Source: Flavobacteriaceae bacterium UBA3611 (lineage in GTDB: Bacteria > Bacteroidota > Bacteroidia > Flavobacteriales > Flavobacteriaceae). Taken from it: a DNA stretch of 64,000 bases. The position numbers and the translations under genes were made by a program. The notes under the pieces are model-generated. The model had not been told where the DNA came from and did no database searches. It worked only from the letters and a program-made list of their open reading frames with translations. Of the stretch, positions 28,820 through 37,255 are shown piece after piece. Positions within the stretch are counted from its first letter, which is position 1. Each line of letters opens with the position of its first letter. Location of the stretch: the NCBI GenBank assembly GCA_002375495.1, contig DFLU01000010.1:1-64000 (forward strand). Direction: 5' to 3'.

Positions 28820-30202
28820 CTATCTAAAAATATAGGAATTTAATTGGCCTTGACCATCGATAAAGGTTAGCTTCACTGGATCACCAAATCCAGCGCTGCG
28901 CATCACACGCTTCACATCATCGATGTTTGCTACATCTGTATCGTTAACTTTAACGATAATTGCACCTTTCAGTGCAGACAGATCACGCGACTGGGTTTCA
29001 GAAACTACCACACCTTTCTTTACTCCAAAGGCATTTAGTTGTGCTTTGTTCGCATTTCGAACTTCAAGCCCAGTTTCTTCAATCGTAAATGTTTCCAACT
29101 TAATCAGGGTAACCGGAACAGTTTTCTTGTCGCCATCCCGAACTACGGTTACGTCTACTACATCGTCGGGTCTCTTAGAACCCAAGTAGCCTACAAGATC
29201 AGAGAATTTTGAAACTTTATATCCGTCAATTTTTTTTATGATATCTCCTTTTTTTAGTCCGCCTTTGTCGGCACCACTTCCTTTTTCAATATCGGCAATG
29301 TAGACACCTTCAGAAATATCGATGCCTTGTTGCTGTGCAAACTTGGTATTGATAGTAGAAATACCTAGGATGCCTCGTTGTACATTTCCGAACTCCATAA
29401 TATCTTCAATCACTTTTCGGGCGTTGTTACTAGGTACGGCAAATGAATATCCTACATAACTTCCAGTTTCAGAAGTGATGGCGGTATTAATTCCGATAAG
29501 CTCTCCACGGGTGTTTACGAGTGCACCACCGCTATTTCCTCGGTTTACTGCGGCGTCTGTTTGGATAAACGATTGCGGATTGCGATCAAATTCATTTAAA
29601 TCGCGTGCCTTCGCACTTACAATTCCGGCAGTAACTGTTGAGGTAAGATTAAAAGGGTTTCCAACAGCCAGAACCCATTCACCAATTTTTATTTCGTTGC
29701 TGTCCCCAAACGGAACGTAAGGAAATGTTTCATCGCTATCTACCCGAATCAGCGCAATATCTGTTTTGGGATCGGTACCAATAAGTTCGGCGTTATAAGT
29801 TTTGTTGTTGTTCAGGGTTACTTGTAGTTCGGCAGCATTTTCAATAACGTGATTGTTGGTTACAATATAACCGTCTGGCGAGATAATAACACCGCTACCA
29901 GAGCCAACTACAGGGCGCGATTTACCACCACCGTAAAAGTATTCCATCATGTTTGTGGGTTGTCTGTTCACCGTTGTGTTTTTAACGTGAACAACGGCAT
30001 GTACCGTCTTTTCTGCAGCATCCGTAAAGTCGGTATTAAATGCGCTAGGATTTAGACCCGTATAATTTGTTGGAATAAAAGAAGTTTCATCTTGGGTAAC
30101 AATAGCTGTAGTAGTGTCAGATTCAACAAAAAGCTTGTACCCTCCTAAAGTTGAGGCGCCTGCAATAAGGGCCACCATGAATAATTTAGCAGTTTGTTTC
30201 AT
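28820..30202 (-). CDS. HtrA/DegP-type periplasmic serine endopeptidase
   Basis: 460 residues. A membrane-anchor or signal segment (~5-25) precedes a trypsin-like domain with catalytic His118 (TNNHVIEN), Asp148 (PKTDIALI) and Ser224 (GNSGG). Two PDZ domains follow (~265-355 and ~370-455). The Do-family protease/chaperone degrades or refolds misfolded envelope proteins, including outer-membrane proteins delivered to the BAM complex. Stand-alone gene, divergent from dapF. Confidence 0.95.
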   Translation of the reverse strand: MKQTAKLFMVALIAGASTLGGYKLFVESDTTTAIVTQDETSFIPTNYTGLNPSAFNTDFTDAAEKTVHAVVHVKNTTVNRQPTNMMEYFYGGGKSRPVVGSGSGVIISPDGYIVTNNHVIENAAELQVTLNNNKTYNAELIGTDPKTDIALIRVDSDETFPYVPFGDSNEIKIGEWVLAVGNPFNLTSTVTAGIVSAKARDLNEFDRNPQSFIQTDAAVNRGNSGGALVNTRGELIGINTAITSETGSYVGYSFAVPSNNARKVIEDIMEFGNVQRGILGISTINTKFAQQQGIDISEGVYIADIEKGSGADKGGLKKGDIIKKIDGYKVSKFSDLVGYLGSKRPDDVVDVTVVRDGDKKTVPVTLIKLETFTIEETGLEVRNANKAQLNAFGVKKGVVVSETQSRDLSALKGAIIVKVNDTDVANIDDVKRVMRSAGFGDPVKLTFIDGQGQLNSYIFR

Positions 30203-30320
30203 ACGTTTTTTCTTTATTTATAATTAACTAACATTATTAGGACGAGAATATTTCAGCATAATTTCGCTTTTAACGCACATTTAACAGCTATAAAACTAAA
30301 TGACAAGCCTTCGCAATTTG

Positions 30321-30328
30321 TACATTTG
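30321..30328 (+). promoter_or_regulatory. dapF -7 box, near-leaderless
   Basis: TACATTTG matches TAnnTTTG and ends 5 nt before the dapF ATG, so the transcript would start at or next to the start codon. Confidence 0.5.
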
Positions 30329-30333
30329 CAGGC

Positions 30334-31110
30334 ATGGAAATCAAGTTTTCTAAATATCAAGGTACGGGTAACGATTTTATACTTATTGATAATCGCCAAT
30401 TACAATTCCCCAAAAACAATACCAAACTGGTGGCTCAACTATGCGACCGAAAATTTGGCATCGGGGCAGATGGCTTGATATTGCTAGAAAACCATACAGC
30501 TGCAGATTTTACAATGGTGTATTATAATGCAGATGGAAATATAAGTAGCATGTGTGGTAATGGCGGGCGATGCATTACAGATTTTGCAAAACATCTCGGA
30601 ATTATCGAAACAACTGCAACCTTTGAAGCGATTGATGGGATGCACCAAGCAACGATTGAAAACGGGGTGGTGTCTTTAAAGATGAACGATGTTGCTAAAA
30701 TTTCCGAAGAAGAAAATTATACGTTTCTAGACACGGGATCGCCGCACCACGTGCAATTGGTTGACAATTTGACAGCATTTGACGTATACCAAAATGGACG
30801 TACTATAAGAAATGATGTGTATGGAAAAGCCGGAGCTAACGTTAATTTTGTAGAATCCAAGCCAAACGGCGTTTTTGCCGTTCGCACTTACGAGCGGGGA
30901 GTAGAAAACGAAACATTGTCTTGTGGCACTGGTGTTACTGCTGTAGCTTTGGCCGTGCACGCTAGGGGATTAACGGCTTCTGAAACGGTAACCCTAGAAC
31001 AGCCTGGAGGACAATTACAAGTACGTTTCAAAAAAACAGAAAATGGGTATAAGGAAGTTTATTTAATCGGTCCAGCTACGCAGGTATTCACAGGAATTAT
31101 TAGTGTTTAA
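30334..31110 (+). CDS. dapF: Diaminopimelate epimerase
   Basis: 258 residues. It interconverts LL- and meso-diaminopimelate, the last step before the peptidoglycan cross-link residue and lysine. The two catalytic cysteines are present in the expected motifs: Cys74 in MCGNGGRC and Cys197 in LSCGTGVTA. FGIGADGLI and GSPHHV are also diagnostic. It is followed 1 bp later by an acetyltransferase gene and then mltG, in one probable operon. Confidence 0.96.
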   Translation: MEIKFSKYQGTGNDFILIDNRQLQFPKNNTKLVAQLCDRKFGIGADGLILLENHTAADFTMVYYNADGNISSMCGNGGRCITDFAKHLGIIETTATFEAIDGMHQATIENGVVSLKMNDVAKISEEENYTFLDTGSPHHVQLVDNLTAFDVYQNGRTIRNDVYGKAGANVNFVESKPNGVFAVRTYERGVENETLSCGTGVTAVALAVHARGLTASETVTLEQPGGQLQVRFKKTENGYKEVYLIGPATQVFTGIISV

Positions 31111-31111
31111 G

Positions 31112-31642
31112 ATGAAAACGTTACAAGGAGAACATATCTATTTACGCGCACTTGAACCGTCAGATTTAGACTTTTTATACGCCCTTGAAAACGAAGAAGC
31201 CATTTGGGAGGTGAGCCATACATCACAACCTTTCTCAAAATATGTGCTTCAGCAATATTTAGAAAATTCGCATCGTGATATTTATGAGGTAAAACAGTTG
31301 CGCTTAGTAATTTGTGCTGCTGAAGATGACAAAGTGCTCGGATTTAACGACTTATTCGACTTTGAACCGAAGCATCGAAGGGTGGGTGTTGGAATTATTA
31401 TTTTTAAAGAACAGGATAGGGGGAAGGGGTACGCCGTTGAAGCGCTACAGCTGCTTTCACGATATGTTGCAACCCATCTCAATGTGCACCAAATCTATGC
31501 AAACATTACAGCTGATAATGAACGTAGTAAAAAACTTTTTGAAAATTTGGGGTATCAAGCAGTAGGTGTAAAAAAAGATTGGATTTATGCTGCCAAAGGT
31601 TTTAAAGACGAAGTGCTCTACCAGCTCATCCTAAGTTCGTAA
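31112..31642 (+). CDS. GNAT acetyltransferase (RimJ/RimL/SpeG-like)
   Basis: 176 residues from the ATG at 31112; a GTG at 31103 would overlap dapF. Motif A for acetyl-CoA is GIIIFKEQDRGKGYAVEAL, with the family opening LRALEPSDLDFLY and closing NERSKKLFENLGY. It acetylates an amine on a protein N-terminus, polyamine or small molecule; the substrate is unknown. Lies between dapF and mltG. Confidence 0.88.
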   Translation: MKTLQGEHIYLRALEPSDLDFLYALENEEAIWEVSHTSQPFSKYVLQQYLENSHRDIYEVKQLRLVICAAEDDKVLGFNDLFDFEPKHRRVGVGIIIFKEQDRGKGYAVEALQLLSRYVATHLNVHQIYANITADNERSKKLFENLGYQAVGVKKDWIYAAKGFKDEVLYQLILSS

Positions 31643-31676
31643 ATTTGCCAACCGTATTTTTAAAGAATAGCACACA

Positions 31677-32720
31677 ATGTATATCAAGAAAATTTTAATC
31701 ACTATCGTACTCCTCGGCCTCGTGGGTATGGGAATTTTTTCATGGTATGTCTATACCACGGTGTTTACCCCAAATACTGCTTTTAGTAATACCGAAGCCC
31801 ATGTATTTATCCCCACCGATGCTACTTTTTACGAAGTACAACAAGAACTGGGGCCACTGCTCGATGATATGGAAAGCTTTAATGCTGTAGCCAACAGAAA
31901 AGGCTATGTTACCAATGTAAAACCTGGACATTACATTCTTGAAAAGGGGATGAACAACAATGATATTGTAAACGCGCTACGTAGTAAAAACATTCCGATA
32001 CAAGTGAAATTTAACAACCAAGAACGTCTTGAAGATTTGGCAGGTGCAATAGCCAGGCAAATAGAGGCTGATAGTATTTCGCTCTTGAATGCGATGAAGG
32101 ATGCCACCTTTTTAGCTGAAAACGAACAGAACGAAGCCACGGCATTGGGTTTTTATGTTCCGAACACCTATGAATTTTACTGGAATACTTCAGCTGAAGG
32201 GTTTCGGGATAAAATGATTTCAGAATACAAACGGTTTTGGAACGAACAGCGCTTGGCCAAAGCCGAAAAATTGAACATGACACCAACCCAAGTAGTTTCC
32301 TTAGCAGCTGTTGTTCAGAAAGAAACTGCAAAAGTAGACGAGCGTAAACGGGTAGCGGGAGTTTATATGAACAGACTGCAGCGTGGCATGCTATTGCAGG
32401 CCGACCCCACCGTTATTTATGCAAAAAAACGGGCTGAAAATGATTTCGACCAAATTATTAAACGGGTGCTCTATAAAGACCTGGAAATAGACTCTCCTTA
32501 TAACACCTACAAATATGCAGGTGTACCGCCTGGCCCTATTGCTATGCCCGACATTTCGTCTATCGATGCGGTGCTTAACTATGAAAAGCATGACTACCTA
32601 TACTTTGTTGCGAATGTAGACAACTTTGGCTACCATAAATTTGCGAAAACCTTAGCCCAACATAACCGTAACAAGGCGGAATATGTACGGTGGATTTCCC
32701 AACAAGGCGTGAACAGATAA
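31677..32720 (+). CDS. mltG: Endolytic murein transglycosylase
   Basis: 347 residues with one N-terminal membrane anchor (~5-28), a LysM-like segment (~40-105) and the YceG catalytic domain. The catalytic Glu216 lies in AAVVQKETAKVDE, and DSPYNTYKYAGVPPGPI is the family signature. MltG cleaves nascent glycan strands at the inner membrane and sets strand length. Third gene after dapF, giving a peptidoglycan-related operon. Confidence 0.94.
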   Translation: MYIKKILITIVLLGLVGMGIFSWYVYTTVFTPNTAFSNTEAHVFIPTDATFYEVQQELGPLLDDMESFNAVANRKGYVTNVKPGHYILEKGMNNNDIVNALRSKNIPIQVKFNNQERLEDLAGAIARQIEADSISLLNAMKDATFLAENEQNEATALGFYVPNTYEFYWNTSAEGFRDKMISEYKRFWNEQRLAKAEKLNMTPTQVVSLAAVVQKETAKVDERKRVAGVYMNRLQRGMLLQADPTVIYAKKRAENDFDQIIKRVLYKDLEIDSPYNTYKYAGVPPGPIAMPDISSIDAVLNYEKHDYLYFVANVDNFGYHKFAKTLAQHNRNKAEYVRWISQQGVNR

Positions 32721-32997
32721 TCGTTCGGAGCTTCTTCTACTTTTTAACGTTAAACCTTTATTAATCGACGGGTTAAAGACTGTTAATAGCACCTTTAAAG
32801 CCGTGTGGTACTACTATATTTAGAGTGTTGTTGAAAGTTTAAAATAACAACGTAAGATATTTAAGTTCATTGACGTACAAATTTCATAAAGCCTTTTAGC
32901 AAGCATGGATTTGCTAGCTACAAGTTTATGTTTGTTTTAGGAATTTCCTTCTGGCACGAAGTTAGAAGGCAATAATTATAACTAAAATAAATAGAAC
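32721..32997 (+). promoter_or_regulatory. Long leader of the first lysozyme-like gene
   Basis: A 277-bp region without a gene. It holds two small hairpins close to the next start codon: TAGCAA/TTGCTA near 32900-32920 and CCTTCT/AGAAGG near 32945-32970. A promoter probably lies near the TATATTTAG at about 32815. The leader could be long and structured. Confidence 0.35.
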
Positions 32998-33645
32998 ATG
33001 GTAAATCGTTTTATGAAATTGTCTGTGCTGCCCCTAATTATGGCTTTTGCCATGTTAGGTTTTTCGCCAACTACAAAGGCGGAACGTAATAGCGGTTCGA
33101 TATTCATTTCTAATATTGTAGGCGAACAAGCCTATGTTCCTTACGAGTTTGAAGTGAATATGAACCCAGAAGAGGATGTTCCTTTTCTTGGGAAGTCATT
33201 TTTTGGCTTTGCTGAAGACCTCGGCTTTAGTGAAAGCAGTGGAAACTATAAAGCTGTAAATAGACTTGGTTATATGGGCAAATACCAGTTTGGCCGTTCA
33301 GCCCTTGAATGGGTTGGCGTAAAAAGTAAATATACGTTCTTGAATAGTCCAGATTTGCAGGAGGAAGCGTTTTCTACGCTTATTTCCCTGAATAAATTTG
33401 TGCTTCAAGATTATATTACTGAATATGTAGGCCAATACATCGCTGGTATTCAGATAACTGAATCAGGTCTAATCGCAGCGGCTCATTTGGGCGGTGCTGG
33501 GAACGTAATGAAGTTCCTAGATTCTGAAGGTGAAAATATCTTTGCAGACGCCAATAATGTACCAATTACGAAGTACATGAAGCGTTTTGGAGGATATGAT
33601 TTAACTTCCATCGTACCAGATGCGAACGCCAGAGTGACACTATAA
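32998..33645 (+). CDS. Secreted lysozyme-like (SLT-fold) protein, copy 1
   Basis: 215 residues with a signal peptide (cleaved after the KA of TTKA). The core resembles transglycosylase/lysozyme domains: a Glu in FSESSGNYKAVNRLGYMGKYQFG (compare ES.G.Y...N..GY.GKYQF), then LQEEAFSTL, ITESGLIAAAHLGGAGNV and a Gly/Tyr-rich end. Such enzymes cut the MurNAc-GlcNAc glycan. Paralogue of the next gene. I recognise the architecture from flavobacterial genomes, where it is often labelled peptidoglycan-binding, but the activity is not certain. Confidence 0.75.
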   Translation: MVNRFMKLSVLPLIMAFAMLGFSPTTKAERNSGSIFISNIVGEQAYVPYEFEVNMNPEEDVPFLGKSFFGFAEDLGFSESSGNYKAVNRLGYMGKYQFGRSALEWVGVKSKYTFLNSPDLQEEAFSTLISLNKFVLQDYITEYVGQYIAGIQITESGLIAAAHLGGAGNVMKFLDSEGENIFADANNVPITKYMKRFGGYDLTSIVPDANARVTL

Positions 33646-33652
33646 TTATTGA

Positions 33653-33682
33653 AAAAGTTGGGTTGACAAGCCCAACTTTTTT
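33653..33682 (+). terminator. Intrinsic terminator
   Basis: A perfect 10-bp stem (AAAAGTTGGG / CCCAACTTTT) with an 8-nt loop and trailing Ts, 8 bp after the first lysozyme-like gene. Confidence 0.85.
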
Positions 33683-33910
33683 CATTTTACGGTGTTTATA
33701 ACTTAGTTGATTGTTTTTTAGTGATTTAGCACTTTTCTATCCTATTTTCAACTAATATTACTACGTTTTGTAGATTCTATTGATTCTTTGGAAATGATGC
33801 CTCTAGATGCTTTAACAAACTTTAACAGCTTGTGAATCAAGTTTATAAAATAATTCGTATTTTTGCGCGCTGAAATTGTGGTAGGTAGCTTCCTACCAAA
33901 ATTCAACAAA

Positions 33911-34564
33911 ATGATAAAAACAAAATATATACGAATAGCCGTTCTTCTAGTTGCCGTGGCATACATCGCGACTGGATTTACCTTCAAAAAGGAAACAGAA
34001 ACATCTCTTTTTTCTACGGAAGGATTAGAACTATATTTCTACGTACCAAACGTTGATGAGGTGGTAGAAATTAAACCTTTGAGCAGCAATCATTTGTTCT
34101 TAGGTAAGACCTATGTCGGTTTTAGAGAAGCGCTTGGCTTCAAAGAATCTAGAGGTGACTATACGATTATAAATGAATTCGGATACTTAGGAAAGTATCA
34201 GTTTAATGTAAACACCCTGAAGATGATCGGTGTTTACAATCCAGATAGATTTTTAAAAGATTCTAAATTGCAGGAGGCTGCTTTTAGTGCCTATACCGCT
34301 AGAAATAAATGGATTTTACGTCGGGACATCAAACGCTTTGTGGGTAAAACCGTGGGTGGAATTCGCGTAACAGAGTCTGGTATTTTAGCTGCTGCCCACT
34401 TAGCGGGTGCCGGTAACGTGAAGAAATACTTGAGAAGTGGTGGTGCAACCGGATTTAGTGATGCTTTCGGAACTTCCATCGGGTATTATCTTAAAAAATT
34501 CTCTGGATACGATACGTCATTCATTAAACCGAACAAAAAAGCAAAAGTGAAATTGAAGGCGTAA
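33911..34564 (+). CDS. Secreted lysozyme-like (SLT-fold) protein, copy 2
   Basis: 217 residues from the ATG at 33911, which gives a normal basic-hydrophobic signal (MIKTKYIRIAVLL); the open frame continues upstream without sense. It shares with copy 1 the motifs FKESRGDYTIINEFGYLGKY, LQEAAFSAY, VTESGILAAAHLAGAGNV and a C-terminal SGYD. The tail is strongly basic (NKKAKVKLKA). A TATTTTTG box (~33859) lies ~45 bp upstream, so it has its own promoter separated from copy 1 by a terminator. Confidence 0.75.
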   Translation: MIKTKYIRIAVLLVAVAYIATGFTFKKETETSLFSTEGLELYFYVPNVDEVVEIKPLSSNHLFLGKTYVGFREALGFKESRGDYTIINEFGYLGKYQFNVNTLKMIGVYNPDRFLKDSKLQEAAFSAYTARNKWILRRDIKRFVGKTVGGIRVTESGILAAAHLAGAGNVKKYLRSGGATGFSDAFGTSIGYYLKKFSGYDTSFIKPNKKAKVKLKA

Positions 34565-34573
34565 GACACACTT

Positions 34574-35287
34574 CTATTTCTGAATAATAAATATAGTGGG
34601 CCTCTTATTGAGGTCCACTTTTGTTTTGCCCCACACCGAAGCAGGCATGGTTTTAATATACTCGGTAGGTAACGTTATGTCGCAGGCCACACAAACAAGT
34701 GTTTCAGGTTGTACTGTGTTTAGAATACTTTCGAGTAGTTGGTTATTACGGTAGGGAGTTTCAATAAAGAGTTGCGATTGGCTTTGTTCTGCTGAAAGGC
34801 GCTCTAACCGTTTAATTTCTTGGCGGCGTTCTCTTTTGTCGATAGGTAAATAACCATTGAAGGCAAAATTTTGCCCGTTAAATCCGCTGCCCATTAAAGC
34901 CAAAAGAATACTAGATGGTCCCACCAAAGGAACCACCCGAATACCTTGTCTATGCGCTGCTGCAACCGCTAAAGCACCAGGATCTGCAACGCCGGGACAT
35001 CCAGCATCGCTCAACACCCCTACGTCGAACCCGTCATGGCATGGAGCGAGCATAGAAGGAATTTCACTGTCGTCTGTAAATTTATTAATTAGGTTAAAAT
35101 GAAGTGAGGGTTGTGGCTTTCTCGGTGCAATACTTTTTATAAATCGACGCGCATTTTTTTCATGTTCTACAATGTAGTGGTCTATTTCTTCGATTGCCTT
35201 TTTAACCAACAAGGGCAATACTTCCAATGGTGGAGTATCGCCCAGGGTACATGGTATTAAATAAAGGTTTCCTTTTTTGGTGTCCAT
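34574..35287 (-). CDS. RsmI-like SAM-dependent methyltransferase
   Basis: 237 residues of the tetrapyrrole-methylase fold shared with RsmI, which 2'-O-methylates C1402 of 16S rRNA. The SAM-binding elements are GVLSDAGCPGVADPG and PLVGPSSILLALMGSG, and the start has NLYLIPCTLGD. It is the shorter variant common in Bacteroidetes and lacks the RsmI C-terminal extension. The target is therefore probable rather than proven. Its last codons overlap the terminator of the convergent gene. Confidence 0.8.
   Translation of the reverse strand: MDTKKGNLYLIPCTLGDTPPLEVLPLLVKKAIEEIDHYIVEHEKNARRFIKSIAPRKPQPSLHFNLINKFTDDSEIPSMLAPCHDGFDVGVLSDAGCPGVADPGALAVAAAHRQGIRVVPLVGPSSILLALMGSGFNGQNFAFNGYLPIDKRERRQEIKRLERLSAEQSQSQLFIETPYRNNQLLESILNTVQPETLVCVACDITLPTEYIKTMPASVWGKTKVDLNKRPTIFIIQK
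34595..34627 (+). terminator. Terminator inside the convergent reading frame
   Basis: A 10-bp stem (AGTGGGCCTC 34595-34604, GAGGTCCACT 34610-34619, one G-U) followed by a T-rich tail. It would end the copy-2 lysozyme-like transcript, yet it lies within the 3' coding end of the minus-strand methylase gene. Confidence 0.7.
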
Positions 35288-35294
35288 GGCAAAT

Positions 35295-36689
35295 TTATTC
35301 TACCACTAGTTTCTTTATCAAGGTAGTATTGTTTTGCGTTGTTACCTTCAAAAGATAAATTCCTTGTGAAAGTGTTGAAATATCAATTTCTTTATTAGCA
35401 GTAGCCATTTTTTCTTCGGAAAAGAGTACACTTCCCTTTAGGTCTAATATCGTATAACCTGATAGCAAGCTATTTTTGAGTGCTATAGTAACATTATTTG
35501 ATGTCGGATTTGGGTACATATAGAAAGTGCTAGCGTCATTTTCGTCTAAGCCTGCAATGGGTGATTCTGCAACTCTTGAAATACTTCCACTGTAATTCAC
35601 GATAAACAGCTCGTCATTTTGGTCAACTCCGAACGTAGACCAATTACCTCCAAACGTTCCTAGGTTGTTCAAAACATTTGTATTGTCAACCGTACCGATC
35701 AATCCCGACACAAAATCGGCAAAGAAATAATACCCTTGCAACGACGGCTGTAAAGTTCCATTGTATACATAACCTCCCGTGATCGACGAACCTTGTGAAT
35801 GCGGGTATTCTGCAACGGGTCCCGTAAGACCAGCCGATGGTGGCGGACAGTTTGCCAAAGGGGGAAGTGGGGTGTAGGGCTGTGATCCTTCAAAACAAAC
35901 CCAACCATAATTTAAACCTGCTTCATCTACACCAACCTTGTTTATTTCTTCAATTGCGTTTTGGCCAACATCTGCAATCCAAAGGTCATCTGTGATACTA
36001 TCGAATGAAAATTTCCATGGATTCCGTAAACCATACGCCCAAATTTCTTGTGCATTTGACGGATTTCCAGCAAATGGATTGGATGGGGGTATCCCATAAT
36101 TAACTCCACCCACGGGGCTATCTACATCTATTCGGAGCAGTTTTCCTAAGAGCAATTCGGTGTTTTGAGCTCTATTGCCAGGATCACCGCCTGAACCACC
36201 ATCTCCAGAAGAAATATAAAGAAATCCGTCTGGTCCAAATGTTATAAATCCGCCATTGTGGTTGCTGAAAGGTTGTTCATACCTCAGTAATTCAAGTTCA
36301 GATCCAGGTAATGCGATATTTGGATCTGCGGGGTCTACCGAGTATCGAGCAATTTTGGTAAACAAATCTGAACTCTCGGTAAATGTATAATTTACATAAA
36401 AGAATCCGTTGGTAGCATAATCAGGGTGAAAGGCTACGCTTAATAACCCGCGTTCACCACCTGATGTAACCTGTGAGGATATATCTAAAAATGGGTTGGC
36501 ATTGGTGGTTCCATCAGGATTTACAATTTGTATCCTACCAGCTTGTTCTACCACGAATAAACGGTCGTCGCCAGCATTTTTTAAGTCTACGGGCTGTGAA
36601 AAACCTGTAGCAAAGGGTTCTAAAGAGATATTCTGAGCGAACATAAAAGAGCTCAAGAAAAGTACGAGTAGTAAAGGGATTTTTTTCAT
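35295..36689 (-). CDS. PQQ-dependent sugar dehydrogenase with T9SS domain
   Basis: 464 residues, signal peptide ending at FAQ. The body is a six-bladed propeller of the glucose/sorbosone (soluble GDH, Hedgehog-interacting) type: LFVVEQAGRIQIV, GERGLLSVAFHPDY, FSNHNGGFITFGPDG, SSGDGGSGGDPGN, WAYGLRNPWKFSFD. The last ~75 residues are a T9SS type A signal (MYPNPTSNNVTIA, then GIYLLKV). It probably oxidises sugars at the cell surface with PQQ as cofactor. Ends 7 bp before the methylase gene starts, so the two may be co-transcribed. Confidence 0.9.
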   Translation of the reverse strand: MKKIPLLLVLFLSSFMFAQNISLEPFATGFSQPVDLKNAGDDRLFVVEQAGRIQIVNPDGTTNANPFLDISSQVTSGGERGLLSVAFHPDYATNGFFYVNYTFTESSDLFTKIARYSVDPADPNIALPGSELELLRYEQPFSNHNGGFITFGPDGFLYISSGDGGSGGDPGNRAQNTELLLGKLLRIDVDSPVGGVNYGIPPSNPFAGNPSNAQEIWAYGLRNPWKFSFDSITDDLWIADVGQNAIEEINKVGVDEAGLNYGWVCFEGSQPYTPLPPLANCPPPSAGLTGPVAEYPHSQGSSITGGYVYNGTLQPSLQGYYFFADFVSGLIGTVDNTNVLNNLGTFGGNWSTFGVDQNDELFIVNYSGSISRVAESPIAGLDENDASTFYMYPNPTSNNVTIALKNSLLSGYTILDLKGSVLFSEEKMATANKEIDISTLSQGIYLLKVTTQNNTTLIKKLVVE

Positions 36690-36737
36690 ATTTTTTTTTG
36701 AACTACTAAGATACTTAAAAAGACGTGGAATCTAAAA

Positions 36738-37187
36738 CTAAAGTCGAGCTGCAATTTTTTCACATGCAGCATCCAGAAGTTGATAGACATTCTCAAAGCC
36801 TTCGTCTCCTCCATGATAAGGGTCGGGTACGTCGCGTTTTTCTCCGGGATGCGTTTCTTCTAATATGAGATGTACCTTTTGTTCTTCATAAGGGTTGGTT
36901 GCTAACTTCATCACATCGCGGTAGTTGCTGTTGTCCATCACAAAAATATGGTCGTAGATTTCAAAATCGTAGGTCGAAAATTGTTTTCCACGTTGATTGG
37001 TAATATCGAGCCCATATTTGTTTGCAATTTCAATACTTCGTGGGTCGGGTAGCTCGCCTACATGCCAGCCGCCAGTACCTGCAGATTGAACTTCAACTTT
37101 AGAGGGGTCTACTTTCGATTTTAGAAGGCCTTCTGCCAAGGGAGAACGGCAAATGTTGCCAAGGCAGACCATGAGTATTTTTTTCAT
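36738..37187 (-). CDS. Low-molecular-weight protein-tyrosine phosphatase
   Basis: 149 residues. The P-loop CLGNICRS (Cys8 to Arg14) and the general-acid loop VPDPYHGG are intact, so it should be active. Bacterial relatives dephosphorylate tyrosine kinases of capsule synthesis or arginine phosphates; the substrate here is unknown. It follows dnaA in the same direction, separated by the dnaA terminator. Confidence 0.93.
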   Translation of the reverse strand: MKKILMVCLGNICRSPLAEGLLKSKVDPSKVEVQSAGTGGWHVGELPDPRSIEIANKYGLDITNQRGKQFSTYDFEIYDHIFVMDNSNYRDVMKLATNPYEEQKVHLILEETHPGEKRDVPDPYHGGDEGFENVYQLLDAACEKIAARL

Positions 37188-37221
37188 GTAGTGAATTGAA
37201 TTTTAGGTGACACTATTTGTA

Positions 37222-37251
37222 AAAATAAAAAATCCCGCGTAAAGCAGGATT
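37222..37251 (-). terminator. Intrinsic terminator of dnaA
   Basis: An 8-bp stem (AATCCTGC / GCGGGATT on the minus strand, one wobble), 5-nt loop and a T-rich tail, 5 bp after the dnaA stop codon. Confidence 0.75.
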
Positions 37252-37255
37252 CAAT

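Noticed and set aside
30203..30333. Riboswitch upstream of dapF or htrA
   Set aside because: The intergenic space is short and dapF has a near-leaderless -7 box, leaving no room for an aptamer.
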